Part shown: piece after piece, positions 15,414 to 21,030 of the stretch
How the letters are laid out: every line of letters starts with the position of its first letter
Numbering within the stretch: the stretch's first letter is position 1
Assembly (NCBI GenBank): GCA_038326995.1
Contig: JBBQKP010000038.1
Location: 1-21,030, forward strand
DNA length: 21,030 nucleotides
Reading direction: 5' to 3'
DNA from: JBBQKP01 sp038326995
GTDB taxonomy: Bacteria; Planctomycetota; Phycisphaerae; Tepidisphaerales; Tepidisphaeraceae
Program-made: the position numbers and the translations under genes
The notes under the pieces: generated by a model
Database searches by the model: none
The model's input: only the letters and a program-made list of their open reading frames with translations
Told to the model about the DNA's origin: nothing

Positions 15414-16097
15414 TTACGGCCTGCGCGGAGGGATGGGCGGTAGGGGCGGCTGGGGCGTGGGTTTTGGAATCGGCTTTGGCGCGTAGGCCGAGCGCGGCGG
15501 AAGGGTCGGCCTGGGCGGCGCGACAGGTGGCTGCGCGGGCTGAGTAGACGGCTGAGTGGGAGCGCGCGGCCCGGACAATGTTTCCGGCGAGTTGCCCGCG
15601 ACTTCAGTCACTTCACCAACTGTCGCGTTGGCGTCTGACGACTTCGCGTCTGACGAGTTCGCTTCAGGCGTTGGCGTGTGCACTTCGATGACGCGTTCTT
15701 TCTGACCGACCTTATAAAATCCGCTGAGCACCGCGCCCAAACCGACGGCGACGGTGGGCGCAGTCACGTCGCCTCGCACTTCCGCTTCGGGGCCCACCAG
15801 CATCGGGCCGCGACTGACGATCGTGCCCTTGACCTGACCACGAACGACCATCCCACCGCAGAGGATTTTGTCGCTGATGATCTGACCCTTTTTCTCGATC
15901 ACGACGATGCCGCACGTATTGATCGCCCGACGTGCCTGATAATTCTTGATGATCAGGTCTTCGAGCTGAAGCGGCTTTGAGCAAAAGCGGCACGTGACGG
16001 TCATCGCCCGCCTGGCGACTTCCTGTGGCTTGCCGCAATACAGGCAGACGATCGTCTGCCTGTCCTCGGCGCGATATTGCGGATCGGTAGTGGCCAT
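15414..16097 (-). CDS. Zinc-ribbon bactofilin-like protein with proline-rich tail
   Basis: A 227-residue protein from the ATG at 16097 (the frame is open to a TTG at 16130). Residues 18-39 form a zinc ribbon, CLYCGK and CRFCSK (C-x2-C-x14-C-x2-C). A bactofilin (polymer-forming) domain follows at about residues 55-135, with the short right-handed beta-helix turns CGIVVIEKKGQIISDKILCG, VVRGQVKGTIVSRGPMLVG and AEVRGDVTAPTVAVG. A low-complexity linker and a Pro-rich tail (LPPIPPRRP) end it. Bactofilins polymerise into cytoplasmic filaments that often recruit envelope-synthesis enzymes. Joining one to an N-terminal zinc ribbon adds a likely protein- or nucleic-acid-binding head. It sits just downstream of a simple bactofilin gene and before the membrane protein and sugar-activation genes. 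No strong Shine-Dalgarno is seen. Confidence 0.85.
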   Translation of the reverse strand: MATTDPQYRAEDRQTIVCLYCGKPQEVARRAMTVTCRFCSKPLQLEDLIIKNYQARRAINTCGIVVIEKKGQIISDKILCGGMVVRGQVKGTIVSRGPMLVGPEAEVRGDVTAPTVAVGLGAVLSGFYKVGQKERVIEVHTPTPEANSSDAKSSDANATVGEVTEVAGNSPETLSGPRAPTQPSTQPAQPPVAPPRPTLPPRSAYAPKPIPKPTPQPPLPPIPPRRP

Positions 16098-16109
16098 GGG
16101 ACTAGAGGA

Positions 16110-16183
16110 CAGTCGATGGTCAATCGCCAAAAGTTGATCGAGTGAAGCACTCTCTCGACTGTTGACCTATGGACCATCGACTG
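16110..16183. repeat. Inverted repeat between the two bactofilin genes
   Basis: CAGTCGATGGTC (16110-16121) and GACCATCGACTG (16172-16183) form a perfect 12-bp inverted repeat around a 50-nt loop. Inside lie a second inverted pair, GGTCAA (16118-16123) and TTGACC (16162-16167), and a tight hairpin GAGTG-AAG-CACTC. It could be an mRNA processing or stabilising structure, a terminator for the first gene, or a dispersed repeat. Confidence 0.55.
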
Positions 16184-16209
16184 GCAGTCAGTTGACGGTC
16201 ATTTGTCGC

Positions 16210-16290
16210 GCCAGACTTTATCAGCCAGACTTTATCAGCCGGGCTTTATCAGGCGGGCTTTATCAGGCGGGCTTTATCAGGCGGGCTTAT
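16210..16290 (-). repeat. 14-nt tandem repeat carrying stop codons
   Basis: Five complete 14-nt units lie end to end (16210-16223, 16224-16237, 16238-16251, 16252-16265, 16266-16279), with a partial sixth (16280-16290). On the minus strand the unit is TGATAAAGCCCGCC, the last two copies drifting to TGATAAAGTCTGGC. The first TGA met by ribosomes (16277-16279) is the stop of the bactofilin gene, and the AAGCCCGCC just before it encodes the terminal KPA. Every copy repeats TGATAA. Confidence 0.85.
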
Positions 16291-16705
16291 TCGCCTGCGG
16301 CTGACCCTGCGGCTGCGGCTGACTCTGCGGACGGTTGATGCCCGGGCTGCCAGCGGGCTTGTTCTTCGGAACGTCCGGGCCGACGGTGACCTGGCCGATG
16401 AACCTGGCGCCTTCGTCGACGACGAGCTTGGCGGCGGTCAGGTTGCCTTCGTAGTTGGAGGTCGCCTTAAGTTCAATGCGGTCGCTGGCGTTGAGTGCGC
16501 CTTTGACTTCGCCTTCAACGATGATCGCGCCGGCCTCGACGTCGGCGAACATCTTCGCGTCCTTCGCCACATGCAGGCGGCCGGTCGTTGTGATCTTGCC
16601 TTCGAGCTGGCCCTGCAAACGCAGGCCTTTTTCAAATGTCAGTTCGCCCTTAAACTTCGCGTCCGGGCCCAGAATCGTCGGAAATTGTTCGCTGTTTTCT
16701 GCCAT
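16277..16705 (-). CDS. Bactofilin
   Basis: A cytoskeletal polymer-forming protein of 142 residues. After a short N-terminus (MAENSEQFPTILGPDAKFKG) the bactofilin core shows regular beta-helix rungs: LTFEKGLRLQGQLEGKITTT, VEAGAIIVEGEVKGALNA and YEGNLTAAKLVVDEGARFIG. The C-terminus is a Pro/Gln/Asn-rich tail (PQSQPQPQGQPQANKPA) whose last codons belong to the tandem repeat described separately. The ATG at 16705 is chosen because GGAGGAAG lies 6 nt before it; the frame is open upstream to 16732. Bactofilins set cell shape, stalks or sites of envelope growth in other bacteria. The zinc-ribbon bactofilin gene starts 180 nt further on the same strand, so the pair may co-polymerise. That is inference. 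Confidence 0.93.
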   Translation of the reverse strand: MAENSEQFPTILGPDAKFKGELTFEKGLRLQGQLEGKITTTGRLHVAKDAKMFADVEAGAIIVEGEVKGALNASDRIELKATSNYEGNLTAAKLVVDEGARFIGQVTVGPDVPKNKPAGSPGINRPQSQPQPQGQPQANKPA

Positions 16706-16760
16706 GATTCTTCCTCCTATTAGAAGATTCACCTGAATAAATCAGTTGAGTGATTTTGAG

Positions 16761-16776
16761 GCGGGATCTCTCCCGC
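16761..16776. repeat. Short perfect hairpin upstream of the bactofilin gene
   Basis: GCGGGA (16761-16766) and TCCCGC (16771-16776) flank a TCTC loop, followed on the plus strand by TTTGG. It lies about 55 nt ahead of the bactofilin ATG, so it may fall in the leader of that mRNA or act as a weak terminator for rightward transcription. Confidence 0.35.
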
Positions 16777-16969
16777 TTTGGTTCGGCTCGGAAGCCACGC
16801 AACTCCGCGCGGCATTTTCTCCCTGAGCTCTAAGTCGAGCGAGAATAACGCAAGTCGGGGCGGAAGGAAAATGACGAGCGCGTATCGAGCGATTGGTCCG
16901 AGTGTTTTCGTCCAACAAAGAAAGGAAATGGCGCGCCAGCCGGGCCAGAAGAACACGGAATTTGCTCGC

Positions 16970-17005
16970 GACGAACAGAATCGCTTAGACGAACAGAATC
17001 GCTTG
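16970..17005 (+). repeat. Tandem duplication of an 18-mer
   Basis: GACGAACAGAATCGCTTA (16970-16987) is followed directly by an identical copy except for its last base (16988-17005). This is a recent-looking local duplication in non-coding sequence. Confidence 0.7.
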
Positions 17006-17051
17006 AGCGAAAAGCCTTCCTCGATTGGCCGCTGAAACAACCCAAAAGTTG

Positions 17052-17098
17052 GTGGTAGGGATCGCGTCATCCGTCGCTTACGCTTCGGGCTCGTTGGA
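17052..17098. repeat. Planctomycete-type intergenic repeat motif
   Basis: The minus strand contains AGCCCGAAGCGTAAGCGACG, followed by GATGACGCGATCCCTACC. From memory, close variants of GCCCGAAGCGTAAGCGA occur between genes in many planctomycete genomes, so this is probably one copy of a dispersed element. Only one copy is in this window, so the claim rests on recall. Confidence 0.4.
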
Positions 17099-17121
17099 GA
17101 TTGGGTCAATTCACACGCCGA

Positions 17122-17149
17122 GGCACGCTCTGGAGTACCAGAGCGTGCC
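17122..17149. repeat. Perfect 12-bp inverted repeat
   Basis: GGCACGCTCTGG (17122-17133) and CCAGAGCGTGCC (17138-17149) pair perfectly around AGTA. It lies directly beyond the motif at 17052-17098. It may be part of the same dispersed element, a REP-like or non-autonomous element hairpin. No T-run follows, so it is not a typical intrinsic terminator. Confidence 0.6.
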
Positions 17150-17392
17150 CGGGATGTCGGCCCAACCACACGCTTTGCGAGTACACAAAACGTAGCACCC
17201 GGCTTCGCGGTCACGACGCGACGCACGTGATTGTGGCGGGTTTAGGCGAGTTGCTTCAATACGGGTTGCTGCCGCGATTGCCCGAACGTGCTGCAAGCGG
17301 CCTAAATGTTACAATGCGCCGTGAAAAGAGCCTGTGATAGGTGCAAACAGAAGGCTGTGATATGCTCCGATGTTGAAAATTAGGACTTTCCG

Positions 17393-17425
17393 CAGAGGCG
17401 GCAGAGCCTCACTCAGCCGCCTCTG
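17393..17425 (+). promoter_or_regulatory. Leader hairpin before the gene at 17483
   Basis: CAGAGGCGGC (17393-17402) pairs perfectly with GCCGCCTCTG (17416-17425) over a 13-nt loop, ending 57 nt before the GTG start. A competing smaller stem GAGGC/GCCTC overlaps its left arm, so two alternative folds are possible. It could be a leader control element, or the terminator of an unseen upstream transcript. Confidence 0.4.
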
Positions 17426-17482
17426 ACGGACCTTCGTTCGATAGAACGTATTACAGAATATTAGGATCAAAGGACCATCACA

Positions 17483-18616
17483 GTGTGTAAAATCATGCCC
17501 GTAATTGCGTTGTTGACACTGTGCATGGTCTCATTTTGCTACGCAGAAAACTTATCGGGTGCAATCCTGAAGGGGATCGAACTTTCGAGTTGGCGAACAG
17601 GCGCAAATCGCTTGACATGTAAGATTACACTGACTTACAAGACCAGTGACAGGATCACGTCGCAGGCGCAGACATTGACCGATCAGCTTTTCGACGGGAA
17701 AGGTCGGTTACATTTTCGTGGAAGGATCGTTCATAGAAGAGACGGGAAGCCAATAGACGTAAACGCAATGAATATCGATGACGAGTCGATCAAACAGCTT
17801 GTCTCTACGAGAGAGGTTATTGTAGGAGATGATCATTCTGGGCACTACATCGAGGGTAAAGATGATGGCTATCTCCAGTATGGGACGGCACCGGAACACC
17901 TTAGCAAGTGGAGAAACGCGATGGTATACTCCATCATCCACGGATCGTTCCTTGACGGAAGATTTTCTGGAGTCGATGCCAAGCTAATTGATCTGCGCGA
18001 TTTGGCGCCCGGTGCAATGAATATCAATATCGACGATCGATCAGCACCCAATTCTGTCTCGTATACGTGGACCAAAGACGGTGCCAGGGTTTCCGTGACA
18101 CTCCAAGGTCCGGATGTGTCGGGATATGAGTATGAGATGCCCAAAATCGGTTCCAAAGAGCCATTAGTGCGGGTGAGAGTATCTGGACTCGAGTATGCTG
18201 AAGTTGACGGAAGGCGTGTCGCGGTTCGCGGCATTTGCGTTTCCGATGAATGGGTTGTAGACCAAGATTCGTCTTCGCAGATAGATTCCACCATTGTTGT
18301 TGCGGAGCGTCAAAACATAAGCTTCAATCCGACCCCTTCATCTTCGGATTTTACTTTATCTGCTGTCCGAGACGGAACTCGCGTAACACTTGAAGAACGA
18401 ATAAATGATGGACTAGGATACGAGTGGCGAGGCGGAAAACCTGTCTCGGTATTCAAGGAGGAAAAAGCGGTCAAACTGTCAAATTATGCCGACGCGAGTG
18501 TGCAGGGATTCGAATCTGGCTGGCCGAGTTGGGTGAAGCGGCTGCTGCTCGTGCTGCTTTCGTGCGGAGCCTTGGGTGTCGGTGCCTTACTGTGGCAGAG
18601 GTCCCGGGCAGCGTAA
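17483..18616 (+). CDS. Secreted or membrane-anchored protein of unknown family
   Basis: A 377-residue protein that I do not recognise. MCKIMPVIALLTLCMVSFCY with AEN is a signal peptide. The long middle part is beta-rich and hydrophilic (NRLTCKITLTYKTSDRITSQ, GRLHFRGRIVHRRDGKPIDV), somewhat like LolA-type or other periplasmic beta-sandwich proteins, but no motif settles it. The C-terminus has one TM helix (WVKRLLLVLLSCGALGVGAL) followed by LWQRSRAA, a hydrophobic-plus-basic anchor resembling a sorting tail but lacking PEP or LPxTG. The GTG at 17483 is chosen because AGGA (17471-17474) is 8 nt before it; an ATG at 17495 is the alternative. Codons are more A/T-rich than in the flanking genes, which hints at acquisition or weaker selection. 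A perfect hairpin lies in its leader. Confidence 0.78.
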   Translation: MCKIMPVIALLTLCMVSFCYAENLSGAILKGIELSSWRTGANRLTCKITLTYKTSDRITSQAQTLTDQLFDGKGRLHFRGRIVHRRDGKPIDVNAMNIDDESIKQLVSTREVIVGDDHSGHYIEGKDDGYLQYGTAPEHLSKWRNAMVYSIIHGSFLDGRFSGVDAKLIDLRDLAPGAMNINIDDRSAPNSVSYTWTKDGARVSVTLQGPDVSGYEYEMPKIGSKEPLVRVRVSGLEYAEVDGRRVAVRGICVSDEWVVDQDSSSQIDSTIVVAERQNISFNPTPSSSDFTLSAVRDGTRVTLEERINDGLGYEWRGGKPVSVFKEEKAVKLSNYADASVQGFESGWPSWVKRLLLVLLSCGALGVGALLWQRSRAA

Positions 18617-18637
18617 GTGCTTTTCAGATTCAAGTGA

Positions 18638-18990
18638 TCAATGATGCAGGAGAATAACGGTAATTGCACAGCGCTCTCTCACCCCGTTAAGCACGGCTCC
18701 TGATGCAGCTGTTTCTTTCGCAGCCGCCTCGATCATCTCCTTGCACCTTCCCAGCAATTGCGCCCGACACTGCTGATGAGTGGCCTTGAAGTATCGATCG
18801 TAGGGCTTCCATCCGTCGTGGATCATCGTGCCCGTATAGTCGTGTGGGATCAGCTTTTCGGTCGCTTCTTTTTCCTCGCCGTTTGTCGATGGTCGATTCG
18901 AGTTCGCGAATGCGCGCTTAGGGCCGCGCGACATGCGCTTCAAGTCGGGCGATGACCGCGCGGTTCCTTCGGCAATAAGGGTCTCAACTA
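18638..18990 (-). pseudogene. IS66-family transposase relic
   Basis: The minus strand keeps the start of the IS66 catalytic region, GTMIHDGWKPYDRYFKATHQ then QCRAQLLGRCKEMIEAA, matching the family's DGW-YDRF and hQqC-aqL-RRc pattern. Before it, in a different frame, comes AVIARLEAHVARP, a stop, ARIRELESTIDKR, which looks like the N-terminal leucine-zipper-like coil of IS66 TnpC. The zinc-binding middle and the rest of the catalytic core are missing. With a frameshift, an internal stop and large deletions it cannot be active. It lies 21 bp past the end of the unknown secreted gene and directly before a truncated GNAT-like gene. Confidence 0.72.
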
Positions 18991-19037
18991 TCCATGATTC
19001 ACGCGATGTGCCACCATCAATACGCCAGCACGAATCT

Positions 19038-19679
19038 ATGGCGCTATTTATTTATCTGTATTGCTGTTGGTGTGCGCAGGATTTATTGGAGAGTAAAAGG
19101 TTCTATGAATCGATGGGGTTTGTGCCCATCGCGTATCGGGCGGGTTCGACAAAGAAAAAGCGGGTGCATATCTTCTGGCAGAAGCGGATTCGAAGCGGTG
19201 ATGTGACAACGCCGTGGTGGTTTCCGAGCGAGACGCGTGGCGGATTGATGGATGCGAGTCGGATCGCGCTGCCGATCTTGCCGGGGATGAAGTGGAATGA
19301 TGAGTTGCCGGTGTTGGTGCAGACAGTGTTGGCGATTGATGGCTGCGAGTTGCCAGCAAAGAAGAAGGTGCGCGTCAAGAAAGCTGCGGCTGCGGTGGTG
19401 ATTCGTGGGATCAGGAGCGGCGGGTTGCGATTGTCGCCTGTGGTGGAGGAAGTTGTGGAGGTCAAGGCGAAGACCGAGAAGCCAGTTGAGAAACTCGGGC
19501 GAATCAAGAGAGCCGACCCGGAACTGGCGGCGAAGGCGCGCGAGCTAAGGGACAAGTATTTGGAGCAATTTAACGCGATGGCCCCTGCCCTCTTGAGCGG
19601 GAAGTATGATGTGGCGCGGGATGTGGATGCGGCTGATCGGATGGAATTCGTAGAACCCTTGAAGCAGTTGGCGGCGTGA
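19038..19679 (+). CDS. GNAT-like acetyltransferase remnant, N-terminally truncated
   Basis: A 213-residue frame from the ATG at 19038; it stays open to 18933, but that extension runs through transposase-relic DNA. CAQDLLESKRFYESMGFVPI is the end of a GNAT acetyltransferase fold, where the FY-x-x-x-GF motif marks the last strands. KRVHIFWQKRIRSGDVTTPW, then WFPSETRGG and ALPILPGMKW follow, an extension I associate with a planctomycete GNAT-like family. A charged Lys/Ala/Val-rich linker (KKKVRVKKAAAAVV) and an alpha-helical tail close it. The acetyl-CoA-binding first half (strands 1-4 with the RxxGxG/A loop) is absent, replaced by the IS66 relic. It is probably a 5'-deleted pseudogene or an N-terminally shortened protein. 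No Shine-Dalgarno is seen at 19038. Confidence 0.6.
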   Translation: MALFIYLYCCWCAQDLLESKRFYESMGFVPIAYRAGSTKKKRVHIFWQKRIRSGDVTTPWWFPSETRGGLMDASRIALPILPGMKWNDELPVLVQTVLAIDGCELPAKKKVRVKKAAAAVVIRGIRSGGLRLSPVVEEVVEVKAKTEKPVEKLGRIKRADPELAAKARELRDKYLEQFNAMAPALLSGKYDVARDVDAADRMEFVEPLKQLAA

Positions 19680-19927
19680 GCTTTGCGGGGTGGGCTTTTG
19701 CCACCACCGCCCTGAAGAGGTGCGCGAAGGCCAACTTACGCCGGAGCGTGGACTACTGCACTGGGCCGAAGTGACATCTTATTTCTTGGGACACGCGCAC
19801 GCGATCATCGACTTTATCGTACACTCGCCCGTCGGCTGTTAATCCGCCGATGTGGATTGACGTTTGATCGCAATGCGGTTTATAAAGCTCGCAGCGAGAC
19901 TAAAGCTTTCGCCGGAGGAAACCCACC
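19680..19927. other. Intergenic region before the vWA gene
   Basis: A short frame from a GTG at 19690 to TAA at 19840-19842 reads VGFCHHRPEEVREGQLTPER and onward for 50 residues, but has no Shine-Dalgarno or recognised similarity, so I do not call it a gene. GGTGG and CCACC at about 19690-19706 could form a small hairpin after the GNAT-like stop. The promoter of the next gene probably lies within 19790-19890; no clear boxes were identified. A strong GGAGGAA for the next gene is at 19914-19920. Confidence 0.4.
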
Positions 19928-21030
19928 ATGGCCAACACGCTTCCGAAAAATTCGGACACACCAATCGCCTCACCCGACATGGATTCCAATGAGTCTACAG
20001 AAAACCTTCATGTGCCGATCATCGGGTTCTGGCAACAAAAATGGGTTCAGGAATTCCTGCCCATCGGCATCTCGCTAGCGTTCCATGCCGCGTTGCTGAT
20101 TGTCGGGCTGGTCTTTGCTAAGCAGGTCGTTGAACTCATCACGCCCACGCAGGAACAGCTCGTCATTCCCGATGCATCGCTGGCCGACGGAGAGGTGGGC
20201 GGCGTTCCGAATCCGGGCATCAATAACGACCCGACGCGTCAAGCCATGCAGAACACGGATGCGTCGGTTCAGGAATCAAATGACTGGGCGAACAAGCGAA
20301 GCGATTCTCTGACCGCAGCCGCCAGCGACTCGGCGGCAACCAGTACTGGCGCCGCCATCGGAACAGGCTTCGCGGCCGCTGGTGGTGCATCGTCGGGCTT
20401 GAAAGGCGGCGGCGACGGCGGCGGGAAAATGGCAAAGTTCGGCCCGCCCGGCGGCGGGGGCGGCGGACTCACCAAAGGCCTGGGCCTGGGAACCGGCGGA
20501 AACGCCACCGCCATCCTCTACCTCTGCGATTTCTCCGGCTCAATGATGGGAAGCCGCTCAGCACTGCTTATCCGCGAACTTCGCGACGTCGTCAGTCGAT
20601 TATCTGCCAAGCAAAACTTCAACGTCGTCTTCTTCAAGGAAGCCGACAGCAAAACCTTCGACGCACTCGATGACAGCAAGCTCTTGCCCGCCATCGCCCC
20701 CAACAAGAGCAAGCTCTACAGCTTTCTCGACGACATGCGACCGGCCGGGCAGACCCAGCCACTCGAAGGCATCGAGCGTGCGTTCAAGATGAACCCCAGG
20801 CCGCAGATCATGTACATCCTGTCCGACGGATTCGAGGCGATCGAAAACCCCCAGGCTGTCAAAGAACTCATCGACCGACTGAACAAGGACAAAAAAACCC
20901 GCATCAACACCATCATGTTCCGCAACGCCGAGACCGACTGGAATCTCCCACAGATCAAGTCGCTCGACGCCATGATGGAACAAATCGCCAAAGAGCACGG
21001 CGGGACGTACAAACGCGTCAGTGCGGATAA
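19928..21030 (+). CDS. Membrane-anchored von Willebrand factor A domain protein (3' end outside window)
   Basis: At least 367 residues, still open at the window edge. The N-terminus is cytoplasmic (about 44 residues), then one TM helix, LPIGISLAFHAALLIVGLVF (about 44-63). A low-complexity Ser/Ala/Gly-rich stretch follows and includes a Gly-rich linker (about 155-190). From about 194 comes a vWA domain with the MIDAS motif DFSGS at 201-205 (LYLCDFSGSMMGSRSALLIR), later PAGQTQPLEGIE (possible MIDAS Thr) and MYILSDGFEAI (possible MIDAS Asp). The vWA domain therefore faces the periplasm and probably binds a protein partner through a divalent metal. Planctomycete proteins of this layout often sit beside TolQ/ExbB and TolR/ExbD genes, but that flank is not visible. 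GGAGGAA (19914-19920) lies 7 nt before the ATG, which is a firm start. Confidence 0.88.
   Translation, partial: MANTLPKNSDTPIASPDMDSNESTENLHVPIIGFWQQKWVQEFLPIGISLAFHAALLIVGLVFAKQVVELITPTQEQLVIPDASLADGEVGGVPNPGINNDPTRQAMQNTDASVQESNDWANKRSDSLTAAASDSAATSTGAAIGTGFAAAGGASSGLKGGGDGGGKMAKFGPPGGGGGGLTKGLGLGTGGNATAILYLCDFSGSMMGSRSALLIRELRDVVSRLSAKQNFNVVFFKEADSKTFDALDDSKLLPAIAPNKSKLYSFLDDMRPAGQTQPLEGIERAFKMNPRPQIMYILSDGFEAIENPQAVKELIDRLNKDKKTRINTIMFRNAETDWNLPQIKSLDAMMEQIAKEHGGTYKRVSAD

Larger units (their letters stand above)
16706..17482. other. Gene-free stretch with several repeat-like elements
   Basis: No open frame here has family similarity, a good start or convincing composition. The stretch holds a hairpin at 16761-16776, a duplicated 18-mer at 16970-17005, a planctomycete-like intergenic motif near 17052-17098, a perfect 12-bp inverted repeat at 17122-17149, and a 10-bp hairpin just before the next gene. 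It must also contain the promoters of the bactofilin genes (minus) and of the gene at 17483 (plus), which I could not pinpoint. Confidence 0.5.

Noticed and set aside
16210..16290. Possible CRISPR-like array
   Set aside because: The units are 14 nt, directly abutting and without spacers, so this is a simple tandem repeat.
16729..17226. 165-residue minus-strand frame upstream of the bactofilin gene
   Set aside because: It runs through hairpins, a tandem duplication and a likely dispersed repeat, and has Arg/Ser-rich low-information sequence and no family match.
17101..17337. 78-residue plus-strand frame containing HVIVAGLGELLQYGLLPRLP
   Set aside because: It starts inside a perfect inverted repeat and lacks a Shine-Dalgarno; the protein-like stretch is too short to assign.
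19690..19842. 50-residue frame starting with GTG before the vWA gene
   Set aside because: No ribosome-binding site or family similarity; kept only as a note in the intergenic entry.
1..21030. A defence island or secretion system
   Set aside because: No nuclease, toxin-antitoxin, restriction-modification or secretion-apparatus genes were recognised; the only mobile DNA is two decayed transposases.

Overview
The window looks like a chromosomal segment of a planctomycete, most likely of the Phycisphaerae. This is inferred from gene content: a PEP-CTERM protein, a very large secreted protein with an N-terminal LEERRLM tail and a C-terminal dockerin-like GDADLNGTVDFNDL repeat, a DUF2237 protein, bactofilins with proline-rich tails, and a single-TM vWA protein with a glycine-rich linker. 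GC is moderate and gene density ordinary. I see no rRNA, tRNA, CRISPR array or intact mobile element.

Layout. 1-2112, minus strand: a LacI-family regulator followed by a PEP-CTERM exported protein, with CG-centred palindromes before each. 2160-3439, minus: a decayed IS1634/IS4-like transposase, then a small secreted coiled-coil protein whose frame is cut by one in-frame amber codon. 3711-6581, plus: a large extracellular metzincin-like protease with dockerin. 6774-7301, plus: hypoxanthine phosphoribosyltransferase. 7330-8538, minus: a CapD/WbpM-type nucleotide-sugar dehydratase/epimerase without its usual membrane domain. 8693-11327, plus: a ThuA-like protein, an OprP-like porin and a DUF2237 protein.

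11599-16705, minus, is the most coherent block. In transcription order it has a bactofilin, a zinc-ribbon bactofilin, a polytopic membrane protein, a GHMP kinase closely resembling plant glucuronokinase, and a GalU-type UTP-sugar-1-phosphate uridylyltransferase. The last two overlap as ATGA. The kinase/uridylyltransferase pair suggests a salvage route to an activated sugar, possibly UDP-glucuronate. The bactofilins and membrane protein suggest envelope work. The joint function is inference.

16706-17482 is a gene-free stretch rich in hairpins and repeat-like sequence. 17483-18616 encodes an unrecognised secreted or anchored protein with relatively AT-rich codons. It is followed by an IS66-type transposase relic lying against a GNAT-like protein that seems to have lost its N-terminal half. 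The window ends inside a membrane-anchored vWA protein (from 19928).

The observations most worth following are the glucuronokinase/GalU pair, the 14-nt tandem repeat made of consecutive stop codons at the end of the first bactofilin gene, the zinc-ribbon bactofilin, the amber-split gene, and the two transposase relics. I found no convincing defence or other wholly new system.
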